This document shows, in pieces, positions 43,223 to 52,208 of a DNA stretch of 64,000 nt. Location of the stretch: positions 248,001-312,000 of the forward strand of contig NZ_AP019400.1 of NCBI RefSeq assembly GCF_004295585.1, read 5' to 3'. Every line of letters starts with the position of its first letter. Position 1 is the first letter of the stretch. The notes beneath the pieces were generated by a model. It was not told the DNA's origin, did no database searches, and saw only the letters and a list, made by a program, of their open reading frames with translations. Origin of the DNA: Cohnella abietis (GTDB taxonomy: Bacteria > Bacillota > Bacilli > Paenibacillales > Paenibacillaceae). Position numbers and translations under genes: made by a program.

Positions 43223-43981
43223 TTAATATCTCAGCTTCGCTAAGAGATCGACATACTCTGCATCGTTCTGCAAAATATCGTTATATTTATCACTTAATAA
43301 CGTAAGAATGATATCCCGATAAAAGAAATCCCGAAACACATCTACTAATTGCTCCGATTTTGTAATGATCGACTGCCAAGCGGGGTTTTTGGATATGGCA
43401 AACACGACCTCGCTATCATCTACGACGATGTTTTGAAACTTTTTAAGCTCTTTTTGGCTCTCACTAGGGACAAAATATTTGAGGTTTTTTAGTTTCGAAT
43501 CGATCTCCCCAACAACATGGGCTTCTACGTGTATCCCCTGCTTTTCTTTTTCCTCCAGAATCGGCAAGTAATCCTCGATGATTTCCTTCCATGTAGAAAT
43601 ATATATCGTTTTTTTAGCGCTTTCTATTAACGAGAGGCTATACGCATATATAGATTCTTCCGTAGCTAAGTTCCAGACCCGATCATCGGGCTTAAATTGC
43701 TTTTGCTCACTAAGCCGCAATTGTTCAATATCAGACTGGAATTGTGATGTGAGCTTTTCTATCACTCGATCGAGTGGAAGGGCGCGATACATCTTTTTCT
43801 TTTCCAGCATCGAATCCAGTAATACACCTTTGTCTAGTAATCGGGCGATCACTTCATATACTTTCGCCTTCGGGACGCCGGATACTTTGGCAATTGCAGA
43901 TGCTTCCACTGCTTGTCCGGCACTAATCATCATCTCGTAAACCTGGCTTTCATATTGAGAAAAACCGAATTTCTGAAGCAA
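43223..43981 (-). CDS. TrmB-family transcriptional regulator
   Basis: 252 residues from TTG 43981, chosen because GGGGGAGG lies 8 nt upstream; the longer frame to 44026 has no such site. N-terminal winged helix-turn-helix (FGFSQYESQVYEMM, AIAKVSGVPKAKVYEVIARLLDKG), a short coiled coil, and a C-terminal ligand domain with phospholipase-D-like fold (AKKTIYISTWKEIIEDYLPIL). Family members repress or activate transporter genes in response to sugars or other small ligands. It is divergent from an NCS1 permease/deaminase pair whose promoter carries a dyad over the -10, the likely operator. Confidence 0.82.
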   Translation of the reverse strand: MLQKFGFSQYESQVYEMMISAGQAVEASAIAKVSGVPKAKVYEVIARLLDKGVLLDSMLEKKKMYRALPLDRVIEKLTSQFQSDIEQLRLSEQKQFKPDDRVWNLATEESIYAYSLSLIESAKKTIYISTWKEIIEDYLPILEEKEKQGIHVEAHVVGEIDSKLKNLKYFVPSESQKELKKFQNIVVDDSEVVFAISKNPAWQSIITKSEQLVDVFRDFFYRDIILTLLSDKYNDILQNDAEYVDLLAKLRY

Positions 43982-44044
43982 GTGCGTATCCTCCCCCGTG
44001 ATAATCCTACGATCATTATATAGCAAACTGGCTCACATTTACTA

Positions 44045-44084
44045 TTGACGGAGTTTTCAACATAGGTTACTATCACAGTAGTAA
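44045..44084 (+). promoter_or_regulatory. Permease promoter with overlapping operator dyad
   Basis: TTGACG (44045-44050), 17-nt spacer, TACTAT (44068-44073). An inverted repeat TTACTA (44067-44072) and TAGTAA (44079-44084) covers the -10 and the start point, a classical repressor position, presumably for the TrmB-type protein. Confidence 0.7.
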
Positions 44085-44302
44085 TCATATATAACACATT
44101 AAGTTATTAAATCTAACAAACAAAAGTGAAAGGAAAGATTCTAGAGCTAATGTGTTAGGTAATCAAACATATCCAAGAAGCAAAGAGCCCCGGTTCTGGC
44201 CAGAGAAACCGTGATGCCTAGCGATAATCGCGTTAACTTGTTAGGAAAGCAGCTAATCAGCTCAAGAGGAAGATAACTAACATACAGGTTGGAGGAAATG
44301 AC
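44080..44302 (+). other. Structured 5' leader of the permease mRNA, class unknown
   Basis: About 220 nt between the predicted start point and the ATG. TAACACATTA (about 44091-44100) is exactly complementary to TAATGTGTTA (about 44148-44157). Further on are a CGGTT...AACCG hairpin (about 44193-44213) and a CCTA-GCGA-TAA-TCGC...TAGG stem (about 44217-44245). The length and nested stems suggest a regulatory RNA. No known riboswitch consensus could be matched by eye. Confidence 0.4.
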
Positions 44303-45676
44303 ATGAATATGGAGCAGCATAGTGTTGATTACATTCCAGAGTCCGAGCGGTATGGTAAGCCTAGAGATTTATTTACGGTATGGTTTGGCGCGAATCTCAA
44401 TTTAACGACAATTGTGACTGGTGCGGTGTTGGTCATGATGGGATTGAACTTATTTTGGGCAGTAGCTTCCATTTTCTTAGGCTCCTTAATCGGTGGAATT
44501 TTTGTTGCTTCCCACTCCGTCCAAGGACCAAGGCTTGGTATTCCGCAAATGATTCAAAGCAGAGCCCAGTTTGGTGTTCTGGGTGCAATCGTACCGATGA
44601 TCTTCGTGATGTTCGTCTATTTGGGCTTTGGAGTCGCGAACACCTTGCTGGCAACGCAAACCTTAAGCGAGGTTACTCCAGTTTCATCTAATTGGGTCAT
44701 CTTTCTATTCAGTCTGATTTCTATAGTTATCGCCATCTATGGCTACAGATTAATTCATGCCACGCAAAAATGGCTTTCGATCAGCGCGTTCATCGTGCTC
44801 GGCATAGCGACAGTGCTAGCCATACGTCTACCGATTCCCCAAGGCACATGGAGTCCGGGACAGTTCGATCTTTCTTTATTCGTCCTAGGTGTAGGTATGA
44901 TTACGACTTATGTGCTTGCACTGGCGCCTTACGTAGCCGACTACTCGCGGTATTTGCCATCTAATGCGTCGTCGTCCAAGGTTTTCTGGTACACCTATAC
45001 GGGACTGACATCTTCAACGATGTGGATGATGACTATTGGTGCAATACTCATCGTAGCTTTACCTGACTTTTCCGATAATTTAGGCGTTGGCTTAGCCGGA
45101 TTATTCAAGGGTTATGACTCAATTCTGTATATATTAATTATTTATGGCTTGCTAGCTATTAATGTATTTAACTTCTACGGCGCATTTATGTCGATTGTTA
45201 CAACGATTCTGCCATTCAATAAGCTCAATGTAACCCCTCGTGTCAGGGCAACTATTCTAGGCGTTATTATGCTCATTAATATCGGATTGAGCTTATTAGG
45301 GGGAGAAGGAAATTTTATTAACTTTTTCATCAACTTCATTTTCTTCATGAGCTATTTTCTGATCCCATGGACCGCTATCAATCTAGTCGACTACTTCGTC
45401 CTACGTAAAGGGGAGTACCATATTGCTGACATATTCGATGTGAATGGGCGATACGGGAAGTTTAACAAGATTACGATTGTTGCTTTTCTAGCTTCGATTG
45501 TGATCGAAATCCCATTTGTTAATACATCGCTTTTTGTTGGACCAGCTGCGGAAATGCTCAATGGTATTGATCTGGCTTGGCTAGTAGGAATTATCTCTGC
45601 TTCGCTGCTCTATTATTTCCCAATGAAGGCGAAGTTAAGCAGTGGGATGAACGATGTAGGCTTGCAACAAGACTAA
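44303..45676 (+). CDS. NCS1-family nucleobase/cytosine-type permease
   Basis: 457 residues, ATG 44303 with GGAGG 7 nt upstream. About twelve membrane helices. The N-terminus has the NCS1 pattern VDYIPESERYGKPRDLFTVWFGANLN, and later GPRLGIPQMIQSRAQFG and APYVADYSRYLP match the CodB/cytosine-allantoin symporter family. It imports a nucleobase or related ring compound with a cation. Twenty-one bases upstream of an amidohydrolase/deaminase gene, so the substrate is probably the imported compound that enzyme deaminates or hydrolyses. Controlled by the promoter/operator at 44045-44084. Confidence 0.88.
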   Translation: MNMEQHSVDYIPESERYGKPRDLFTVWFGANLNLTTIVTGAVLVMMGLNLFWAVASIFLGSLIGGIFVASHSVQGPRLGIPQMIQSRAQFGVLGAIVPMIFVMFVYLGFGVANTLLATQTLSEVTPVSSNWVIFLFSLISIVIAIYGYRLIHATQKWLSISAFIVLGIATVLAIRLPIPQGTWSPGQFDLSLFVLGVGMITTYVLALAPYVADYSRYLPSNASSSKVFWYTYTGLTSSTMWMMTIGAILIVALPDFSDNLGVGLAGLFKGYDSILYILIIYGLLAINVFNFYGAFMSIVTTILPFNKLNVTPRVRATILGVIMLINIGLSLLGGEGNFINFFINFIFFMSYFLIPWTAINLVDYFVLRKGEYHIADIFDVNGRYGKFNKITIVAFLASIVIEIPFVNTSLFVGPAAEMLNGIDLAWLVGIISASLLYYFPMKAKLSSGMNDVGLQQD

Positions 45677-45697
45677 TGTATACGGGAGGTTTTGAAA

Positions 45698-47047
45698 TTG
45701 ACATGTAAAGTGATTACTAACGTCGTTGTTTTTACGGTGGACCGAACAGATAGGATTATTAAAAATGGCACCGTCATTGTAAGAAATGGTCTGATTTCTG
45801 CTGTAGGTAAGAAGGAAGAAATATCGATCCCTATAGATGCAGATGAAATTATAGATGGAAGAGGCCAGATGGCCTTGCTTCCTGGATTAGTAGATTCGCA
45901 CAACCATTCCAGTCTTATGCGTGGAGTAGCGGAGAACATGAGGTTAGTTGATTGGTTGCCTGTGTATGATTTGGAGCATCGTGCATGTACGGAAGAGGAT
46001 GCTTATCACGCGGCGAGGCTGAGCTACTTGGAATGTCTCAAGAATGGCACGACAACTATTATGGATATGTACCGCTATATGCATCGAAGTGCAGAAGCAG
46101 CAGGCGAGCTCGGAATTCGAGTACATTTGGCACCCTATGCAGCGGATGTTCAGCCTTACAATTTTTTTGAAACGGCGAGAGACAACGAGAAATTAATCAA
46201 GACACACCATATGACTCAGAATGGGAAAATTCGGGTTTGGATGGGACTTGAGAATTTATTTTATTGCAGTGAAGAGATGTACAAAGGAGCCATTAGAGCT
46301 CAGCAGGAATATGGAGTCGGCATTCATACGCATGGCTGCGAGCAAGAGGAAGAAGAGCAGACAGTTATTCGCACCTTTGGCAAGTCTACGATTGATATGC
46401 TTGAACAACGAGGGATATTGGGCGAAAAAACATTGCTGGCACACTGTGTGTGGGTAAACGATGACGATATTAAAAAAATGGCTGCAACCGGTACGAATTT
46501 GGCCCATTGTGCAATTTCGGCAGCTAAGCTTGGCTGCGGTGTGGCGAGAATTCCCCTTATGCTGAAAGAGGGAGTGAACGTATCGATCGGCTCAGACGGA
46601 GTCATCGACAACAACAGTATGGATCTGTTTCAAGAGATGAAGTTTGCTTCCTTAATCCAGAAAGCTACGAATTGTGATGCCTCAATTATGAGTGCAAATC
46701 AAATGCTCCGCATGGCGACGATTAATGGTGCCAAATCATTGAACATGGAAAACGAGATCGGCTCCATTGAGGTAGGTAAAAGTGCTGATATGATCTTGGT
46801 AGATTTCTTTAGACCGAATCTTCAGCCGGTATTCTGGGATGAGGATGAAACGAATTTGCTATGGAACCTGGTATTTGCTGCAAAAGGGGAAAATGTAGAT
46901 ACGGTCATGGTACAAGGAGAGGTGCTCCTTCGCCAAGGTAAATCAACTAAGGTTAGTGAATCAGAAGTCATGATCATGGCTCAAAGGCAAGGCGAGGATT
47001 GGATGAGAAGAAGAGAAGTGCATAAGAAATTGACTGGGTTGAGTTAA
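45698..47047 (+). CDS. Amidohydrolase/deaminase of the ATZ/TRZ family
   Basis: 449 residues from TTG 45698 (GGGAGG 8 nt upstream; a TTG at 45692 is too close). TIM-barrel amidohydrolase: metal site DSHNHSSLMRG, HTHGCEQEEEEQ, AHCVWVNDDDI and SIGSDGVIDNN, with C-terminal strand IGSIEVGKSADMILVD. The family covers S-adenosylhomocysteine/methylthioadenosine deaminases, guanine-type deaminases and triazine hydrolases. The first motif has HNH where most members have HTH. Cytoplasmic. Coupled to a nucleobase-type permease, so a purine, pyrimidine or triazine-like ring is the likely substrate (inference). Confidence 0.82.
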   Translation: MTCKVITNVVVFTVDRTDRIIKNGTVIVRNGLISAVGKKEEISIPIDADEIIDGRGQMALLPGLVDSHNHSSLMRGVAENMRLVDWLPVYDLEHRACTEEDAYHAARLSYLECLKNGTTTIMDMYRYMHRSAEAAGELGIRVHLAPYAADVQPYNFFETARDNEKLIKTHHMTQNGKIRVWMGLENLFYCSEEMYKGAIRAQQEYGVGIHTHGCEQEEEEQTVIRTFGKSTIDMLEQRGILGEKTLLAHCVWVNDDDIKKMAATGTNLAHCAISAAKLGCGVARIPLMLKEGVNVSIGSDGVIDNNSMDLFQEMKFASLIQKATNCDASIMSANQMLRMATINGAKSLNMENEIGSIEVGKSADMILVDFFRPNLQPVFWDEDETNLLWNLVFAAKGENVDTVMVQGEVLLRQGKSTKVSESEVMIMAQRQGEDWMRRREVHKKLTGLS

Positions 47048-47064
47048 GTGTTTTTCATAACCAA

Positions 47065-47099
47065 GCCGTCTAAATCTAGGAAATGAAGATTTAGACGGC
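47065..47099. terminator. Hairpin between convergent deaminase and surface-protein genes
   Basis: Perfect 13-bp arms GCCGTCTAAATCT (47065-47077) and AGATTTAGACGGC (47087-47099). T-rich tails are weak on both strands, but the position six bases from the opposite stop suggests shared termination. Confidence 0.65.
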
Positions 47100-47105
47100 C
47101 TGACA

Positions 47106-49769
47106 TTAGTTACGTATAGTCCACAGCCTCAGCATTACGACTGCTGCCTCTGCTCTTGTTGTAATCCCATTCGGTACAAACCGATTGCTTCCTCGACCCT
47201 GCAGAAGCCCGCTCACATGCACCGCTTCGACATAAGGTCGTGCCCACTCGGGGATGCTCGTGCCATCGGCATAGGATAAATACTTCTCGCTGTCTGCTTT
47301 CCACTTCATTGATTTGGCAATCATCGTAGCCATCTCACTCCGCGTGATAGTCTGGTGCGGCCGGAATGTGCCGTCCGTATAACCCTCAAGCATGCCCTCG
47401 GCTACGCCTATGTGAATGGTTGAAGCTGCCCAACTTGGAATGCTTTCTTTATCGCTAAAAGGAAGAGTGCCCGATTGCTCACTGATTGGAATTTGGAGCG
47501 CCCGCAGCAGCATTACTGCAAACTCCGCCCGCGTGACCGTCCTGTCAGGTGCAAATGTATTTGCGTTCACGCCCTCGACAATCCCTAGATCAGCTGCCTC
47601 ACAGATCTCTGCTTTTGCCCAATGCTGCTGAATATCGGTGAATGTACATTTGGGCTGAAGCTCAGCTCCTGAAGCAGCTTGACGGGTCAGGGTAATGGTA
47701 TAGCTTTGGCTTGTGCCATCCTCGGCCGTTACGGTTACATCAATTACGTTCGTTCCCACATTCAGCGGCAACGTACCGCTTGTACCTCCACTAGTAACAG
47801 CTATGGGTGTACTACCATTCACCCGCAGCTTTACAGTCGCTTTCGTATCCGCTAATGTTGGGGTCACGCCTACACTGCCAATGTCATTCGTCACACTCGA
47901 CGTATAGCTGAATGTACCTAAGGTAAACGTAGGGGTTAGTGCTGCTCCCCCTGTCAAGCTCAATCCGTTAAGATTGGCATTTGTGCTTCTTGTAGGCGTT
48001 ACGACTCCCGTGTAATTCGCCCGAGTCACGTCCACTGTATACGTCTTGATCGTCGTACCATCCTGTGCAGTCACCACTACATCTATCGTGTTCACGCCTA
48101 CGTTCAGCGGTAACTCGCTGCTTGTACTACCGCTTGCTATTACTTCTGGCGTACCGCCATTTACTTTGACGGTTACCGTAGCTGTCGCATCTCCAACTGG
48201 CGTTACGCGAACACTACTTTGACTATACGCCACATTGGAAGTGTAGCTGAGTGTACCTGAGCTAAAGGACTGACTTAGCGTGGCACCTCCTGACAGGCTC
48301 AATCCGCTGAGGCTCGCATCCGTGTTAGGACGGCGCGTCACGTCCACTGTGTATGTCTTGACCGTCGTACCATCCTGCGCAGTCACTACTACATCTATCG
48401 TGTTGATGCCTACGTTCAGCGGCAACTCACTGCTTGTACCACCGCTTGCTATCGCTTCTGGAGCACCACCACCATACACCTGCGCTGTTACTGTTGCTGT
48501 TGTATCGACTAAGGTTGGTTTCAAATTTATACTATATACGTTATAGGCCACGCTTGATGTATAACCGAGAGTGTCCGTATTGAATGGAGTGTTAAGATTG
48601 GCGCCTCCTGATAGGCTCAGACTTTGTAAATCTGCATTTCTATGATTACCCAGAAGAATGTAAACATAGTTGCCGCCTTGACTAACGAGCGCAACATCCA
48701 ATACGCCATCACCGTTAAAGTCACCGCTAACGGAGTTGAATATTGCACCAATGCCGGTATTATAAGTCTTTGCAGGTTCAAAAGTACCGTCACCATGACC
48801 GGAGAAGATCGAGAGAGTTGAAGAAGACCCATAATTTGCCACTAAAATATCTACTTCTTCATCACCTACGAAGTCTCCAATTAAGATAGCGCGCGAATCG
48901 GCACCTTTAGTTAAATAATTAACTGAATTTTGAAAAGTACCGTCACCATTTCCCAGTAAAATAGAAATAGAACCCGATGAGTTACTCGCAACCAAATCTA
49001 ATTTTCCATCCTTGTTCAGATCGCCGGTAACTACTCTTTGCGTGTATTGTCCCGTTGTATAATCTACTTTGGGAGCAAAGGTACCGTCACCATTCCCTAA
49101 GAGAACACTAACTTTACGATCAGTATAAGAAGCAATCGCAAGATCCGGCTTATCATCCGCATTAAAATCTCCAATTGTAACTTGATAAGTCGCATTCCCG
49201 GTGCCAAAGCTTACGCTAGGTTCAAAGGTTCCATCACCCTTTCCTAGCATAATATCCACACGACTACCACCCGAGTAGGTCAATGCCAAATCCATTTTCC
49301 CATCCGTATTAAAATCTGCTGTAGCAATAAAATGAACGGAATTGCTCATTGGGATAACCAATGCGTTTGCAAAGGTGCCGTCACCATTTCCTAACAAAAT
49401 AGAAACGGAATGAGAACTCCAGTTCGCGGTTGCCAAATCGATGTGCCCATCTCCATTGAAATCCGCATTCGTTATGGCGATGGCCTGTCCTCCGGCATTG
49501 TATGTTACCTCGGATCCAAAGGTCCCATCCCCGTTGCCTAGTAGAACAGAGATAGAGGAACTGCTCAAACTCGCAGAAGCAACATCTAGATGCCCATCTT
49601 TATTAAAATCAGCACTAGTCACATCAGTAGTTGAAGTGCCTGCTGAATAGCTGGTCGCACTCTTAAAAGGTGCTGCATAGGTTTGAAACGGCTTCTGAAT
49701 CGTAAATAGGAGAACGATAACTAGCGCAACTTTTATAAATAGGGATTTCTGTCTTATTAAAGATTTCAT
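47106..49769 (-). CDS. SLH-anchored FG-GAP propeller and cadherin-like surface protein
   Basis: 887 residues from ATG 49769 (AGAGGAAACACAA upstream; the longer frame lacks a site). Signal peptide 1-32 ending QTYAA. Seven FG-GAP/VCBS blades (about 45-385) with Ca-binding DFNKDGHLD, DFNGDGHID and similar loops and LLGNGDGTF ends, enough for one full seven-bladed propeller. Three cadherin-like beta-sandwich repeats follow (about 390-690; LSLSGGA...YTSSV...INTIDVVVTAQDGT). Three SLH domains end the protein (about 700-887; HWAKAEI, VTRAEFAVMLLRAL, GTFRPHQTITRSEMA). Wall-bound via SLH. Propellers of this kind bind ligands or matrix. No catalytic site is seen. Monocistronic. Confidence 0.88.
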   Translation of the reverse strand: MKSLIRQKSLFIKVALVIVLLFTIQKPFQTYAAPFKSATSYSAGTSTTDVTSADFNKDGHLDVASASLSSSSISVLLGNGDGTFGSEVTYNAGGQAIAITNADFNGDGHIDLATANWSSHSVSILLGNGDGTFANALVIPMSNSVHFIATADFNTDGKMDLALTYSGGSRVDIMLGKGDGTFEPSVSFGTGNATYQVTIGDFNADDKPDLAIASYTDRKVSVLLGNGDGTFAPKVDYTTGQYTQRVVTGDLNKDGKLDLVASNSSGSISILLGNGDGTFQNSVNYLTKGADSRAILIGDFVGDEEVDILVANYGSSSTLSIFSGHGDGTFEPAKTYNTGIGAIFNSVSGDFNGDGVLDVALVSQGGNYVYILLGNHRNADLQSLSLSGGANLNTPFNTDTLGYTSSVAYNVYSINLKPTLVDTTATVTAQVYGGGAPEAIASGGTSSELPLNVGINTIDVVVTAQDGTTVKTYTVDVTRRPNTDASLSGLSLSGGATLSQSFSSGTLSYTSNVAYSQSSVRVTPVGDATATVTVKVNGGTPEVIASGSTSSELPLNVGVNTIDVVVTAQDGTTIKTYTVDVTRANYTGVVTPTRSTNANLNGLSLTGGAALTPTFTLGTFSYTSSVTNDIGSVGVTPTLADTKATVKLRVNGSTPIAVTSGGTSGTLPLNVGTNVIDVTVTAEDGTSQSYTITLTRQAASGAELQPKCTFTDIQQHWAKAEICEAADLGIVEGVNANTFAPDRTVTRAEFAVMLLRALQIPISEQSGTLPFSDKESIPSWAASTIHIGVAEGMLEGYTDGTFRPHQTITRSEMATMIAKSMKWKADSEKYLSYADGTSIPEWARPYVEAVHVSGLLQGRGSNRFVPNGITTRAEAAVVMLRLWTIRN

Positions 49770-49870
49770 TTGTGTTTCCTCTTTTCTATTTTGTTGGAAT
49801 GACAAAATGAACTAGCTTCATCGACGAGAAGCTTAACATAGTGCTATGAAAGAATTATGAAAGAAATAAA

Positions 49871-49914
49871 AAAATACATCGCGACGGGAAATAGCCCAGT
49901 GCGATGTATTTTTC
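49871..49914. terminator. Bidirectional terminator-like hairpin
   Basis: Perfect 13-bp arms AAAAATACATCGC (49871-49883) and GCGATGTATTTTT (49902-49914). Together with the hairpin at 49939-49967 it lies downstream of the DUF1697 gene and upstream of the SLH gene, both minus strand, so it probably ends DUF1697 transcription. Confidence 0.8.
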
Positions 49915-49938
49915 AAATCTATATAGAGCCAGTATAGA

Positions 49939-49967
49939 GGGAGTGTCCAGTCTTCTGAGACACTCCC
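49939..49967. repeat. Perfect 9-bp hairpin after the DUF1697 gene
   Basis: GGGAGTGTC (49939-49947) and GACACTCCC (49959-49967), no T-run. A second stem near the terminator at 49871-49914. Confidence 0.6.
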
Positions 49968-50026
49968 ACTACGTCGATAGGAACGTTGTGAACATGGAGT
50001 TCGCGGGGGCATTAAGTTAGATGCCA

Positions 50027-50581
50027 CTATTCAATCCCTTTTGCGATTCCGAGCATAAGCTCGTATATTTTGCGGGTTGTATTTACATTTCTAACTGTTA
50101 TCTGTTGATAAATTTTTGTTCCGATGATCTTCGACATGCCGCTTCTGGTCACATGCTCTTTGTCCACCGACCAAAGGATCGCACCAGGAATGTACTGAAC
50201 CCGATCAATCTCCGGCTTGATTTTCAGCTTATCAATAACTGATTCATCATTAATCTCATCCCACAAAAAAAGCACATCGCTTCTCATGCTTTGATCGTTA
50301 GTCCAATGGTCCGGCAAGGATTGAATGAGCTGTGTATACTCCTCAATGCTGCGAACGATAACTTTAATAGCTAAGCCGAAATCTGTATATATGGCTTCTT
50401 CCAGAATGCTGCAAAGCTCTTGTTTGGAATGCATGCTATCCGTAAATAGGATATTGCCCGTATTGATGTAGGTCATAACAGAACCCATACCGACCCGTTC
50501 AAATGTTTGGCTAAGCAACTTCATGTTTATTTTATTGTTCCCGCCGACATTGATTCCTCGTAGAAGTGCGACATAGACCAA
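50027..50581 (-). CDS. DUF1697 family protein
   Basis: 184 residues from TTG 50581 with GAGGGAATC upstream. It has the family hallmarks: MVYVALLRGINVGGNNKI at the start, YINTGNILF, and WSVDKEHVTRSGMSKIIG. The typical length of 170-185 is kept. Cytoplasmic. The biochemical role of DUF1697 proteins is not established. Single gene with two hairpins downstream. Confidence 0.85.
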   Translation of the reverse strand: MVYVALLRGINVGGNNKINMKLLSQTFERVGMGSVMTYINTGNILFTDSMHSKQELCSILEEAIYTDFGLAIKVIVRSIEEYTQLIQSLPDHWTNDQSMRSDVLFLWDEINDESVIDKLKIKPEIDRVQYIPGAILWSVDKEHVTRSGMSKIIGTKIYQQITVRNVNTTRKIYELMLGIAKGIE

Positions 50582-50727
50582 AGTGATTCCCTCGCTTTTT
50601 GAAAACAGACTATAAATATCATTTCGCCTTCTTGCTGCTGATCCCCTTCCTCTAGACTAACATTGGTTGGCGCAATAGCTATAAAATGTATGGTTAAAGA
50701 GCCGATGGCGGCGTGTGAGAGGAGTTA

Positions 50728-50802
50728 ATGGACGAACTGCAGTTAGAACTTGAAAAACTGAACACGATTACTGAGCTGGAGAAAGCGAGAATCAATAGAT
50801 AA
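50728..50802 (+). CDS. Possible 24-residue peptide gene
   Basis: ATG 50728 with a good GAGAGGAG site encodes MDELQLELEKLNTITELEKA and four more residues, a heptad-like amphipathic helix, then TAA. It may be a real microprotein or the remnant of a longer gene. No family is recognised. Confidence 0.3.
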   Translation: MDELQLELEKLNTITELEKARINR

Positions 50803-50805
50803 ACT

Positions 50806-50843
50806 GAACGGGATCCAGCGCCCACCGCGCCCGAATCCCGTTC
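50806..50843 (-). terminator. Terminator of the six-gene transporter/phosphoesterase run
   Basis: GAACGGGAT (50806-50814) and ATCCCGTTC (50835-50843) with a GC-rich loop. The minus-strand tail is AGTTTATC. It lies 18 bp after the MATE gene stop. Confidence 0.6.
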
Positions 50844-50861
50844 GAGACATACAACTCGCTC

Positions 50862-52208
50862 CTACGACGCCAGAATCTTAATGCTTTGCCAGGAACGTCT
50901 CCTCCATCTAAGTAGCATCATTGAGGCCCTTATCCATTCATCCATAGCAAAGGCCATCCAAATGCCTACTAACCCCAGTTGAAATACAATTCCGAATAAA
51001 TAGGCTAACGGTACGCTGATCGCCCACATCGACACTAAACCAACAACTACAGGGTACTTAACATCCCCGGCCGCATTCAGAGAACTGATAAGCACCATAT
51101 TACAAGCGCGTGCCGGCTCCAGTAGAATAGACAGAAGCATGATCTGCTTACCTAGCCGAAGGATCTCAGCGTTATTAGTAAAGAGTCCAAGCAGTAGACT
51201 CGACAGGCTATAGAGGAAAACACCGATCGCAAGAGAAATAAGAAACGCTAGTTTCAAGCTGCGAATACCAGAATGATAGGCATCTTCTTTCTGATGAGCT
51301 CCAATCAGGTGCCCGACAATAATTTGCGTTCCTTGGCCGATCGCCATCGAAAAAACAAAAACGAAGGAGGTAATATTCTGGGTATAAATCTTGGTCGTTA
51401 ATGCAGTGGTGCCCAGTATTGTGATCAGGTAAGTGATGACTACCTGAGAAAGATTATAAGAAACATGTTCACCTGCAGAAGGAATGCCTAATTTGAAAAT
51501 AAGACCAACGTTTCCTCTTCGAAATCTAAAAGGATTCATAAAACGTATGGGGTACCGTAGGTTTCTGAAGCATAGGATCAAATAAGCGATTACCCCAAGC
51601 GCCCGAGTAATCCAAGTCGAGACCGCCACTCCTTCTACGCCTAGATTCGGTAAGCCGAACGGTTCCATTAACACTAAATAGTTTCCAAAAATATGAAGCA
51701 CATTCAACCCTAATGAGATGAGCATCATTTCCTTTAAAATACCGTGGCACCGTATAATCGTACCTAAAGTCATGCTCAATGCGATCATGAAGACTGAACT
51801 GCCGACGATAGATAAATACGAGACACCCTCAACCATGATATCTTCAGGTACCCTGAAGAGAGTCAGAAACACATCGGCATAAGCAAGTAATCCCACGCTA
51901 GCGATTAACCCGATCATCAAATTCAGAGTCAATGCTGATCTTCCGACCCTATCTACACCCTCCAGATTACCTGCGCCAAGCCACTGATTGAGAATTACGC
52001 CTGTACCAACGGCAACAAATCCGAACATCATACCGACTACGGTCAAAACCTGATTGGCTAACCCAACAGCCGCCACGGCGCCATCGGAGTAACTGCTCAG
52101 CATCATCGTATCCACAGTTCCAATCAGCGAGCCGAACATGGCTTCAATAAAGATTGGCCATGCTACCGCAAGAATGCTCTTTTTTCGTAGGTCGCTAGAT
52201 TTACTCAT
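50862..52208 (-). CDS. MATE-family multidrug/metabolite exporter
   Basis: 448 residues, ATG 52208 overlapping the preceding PHP gene stop (ATGA). About twelve membrane helices in two homologous halves, with the MATE patterns LAVAWPIFIEAMFGSLIGTVDTMMLS, ALTLNLMIGL and PARACNMVLISSLNAAGDVKYP. It exports organic compounds in exchange for Na+ or H+. As the last gene of a sugar-ABC/phosphoesterase run it may expel a product or toxic side product of that pathway (inference). Confidence 0.85.
   Translation of the reverse strand: MSKSSDLRKKSILAVAWPIFIEAMFGSLIGTVDTMMLSSYSDGAVAAVGLANQVLTVVGMMFGFVAVGTGVILNQWLGAGNLEGVDRVGRSALTLNLMIGLIASVGLLAYADVFLTLFRVPEDIMVEGVSYLSIVGSSVFMIALSMTLGTIIRCHGILKEMMLISLGLNVLHIFGNYLVLMEPFGLPNLGVEGVAVSTWITRALGVIAYLILCFRNLRYPIRFMNPFRFRRGNVGLIFKLGIPSAGEHVSYNLSQVVITYLITILGTTALTTKIYTQNITSFVFVFSMAIGQGTQIIVGHLIGAHQKEDAYHSGIRSLKLAFLISLAIGVFLYSLSSLLLGLFTNNAEILRLGKQIMLLSILLEPARACNMVLISSLNAAGDVKYPVVVGLVSMWAISVPLAYLFGIVFQLGLVGIWMAFAMDEWIRASMMLLRWRRRSWQSIKILAS

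Larger units (their letters stand above)
43982..44302. other. Divergent control region of trmB-type regulator and permease
   Basis: No gene. It contains the permease promoter/operator (44045-44084) and a long untranslated leader, both listed separately. Confidence 0.7.

Noticed and set aside
44160-44250. Partial likeness of the permease leader to TPP (GATAAT...GCG) and c-di-GMP-I (GCAAAG...CCAG) aptamers
   Set aside because: The other conserved segments of both classes are missing, so no class was assigned; the leader is reported as unknown.
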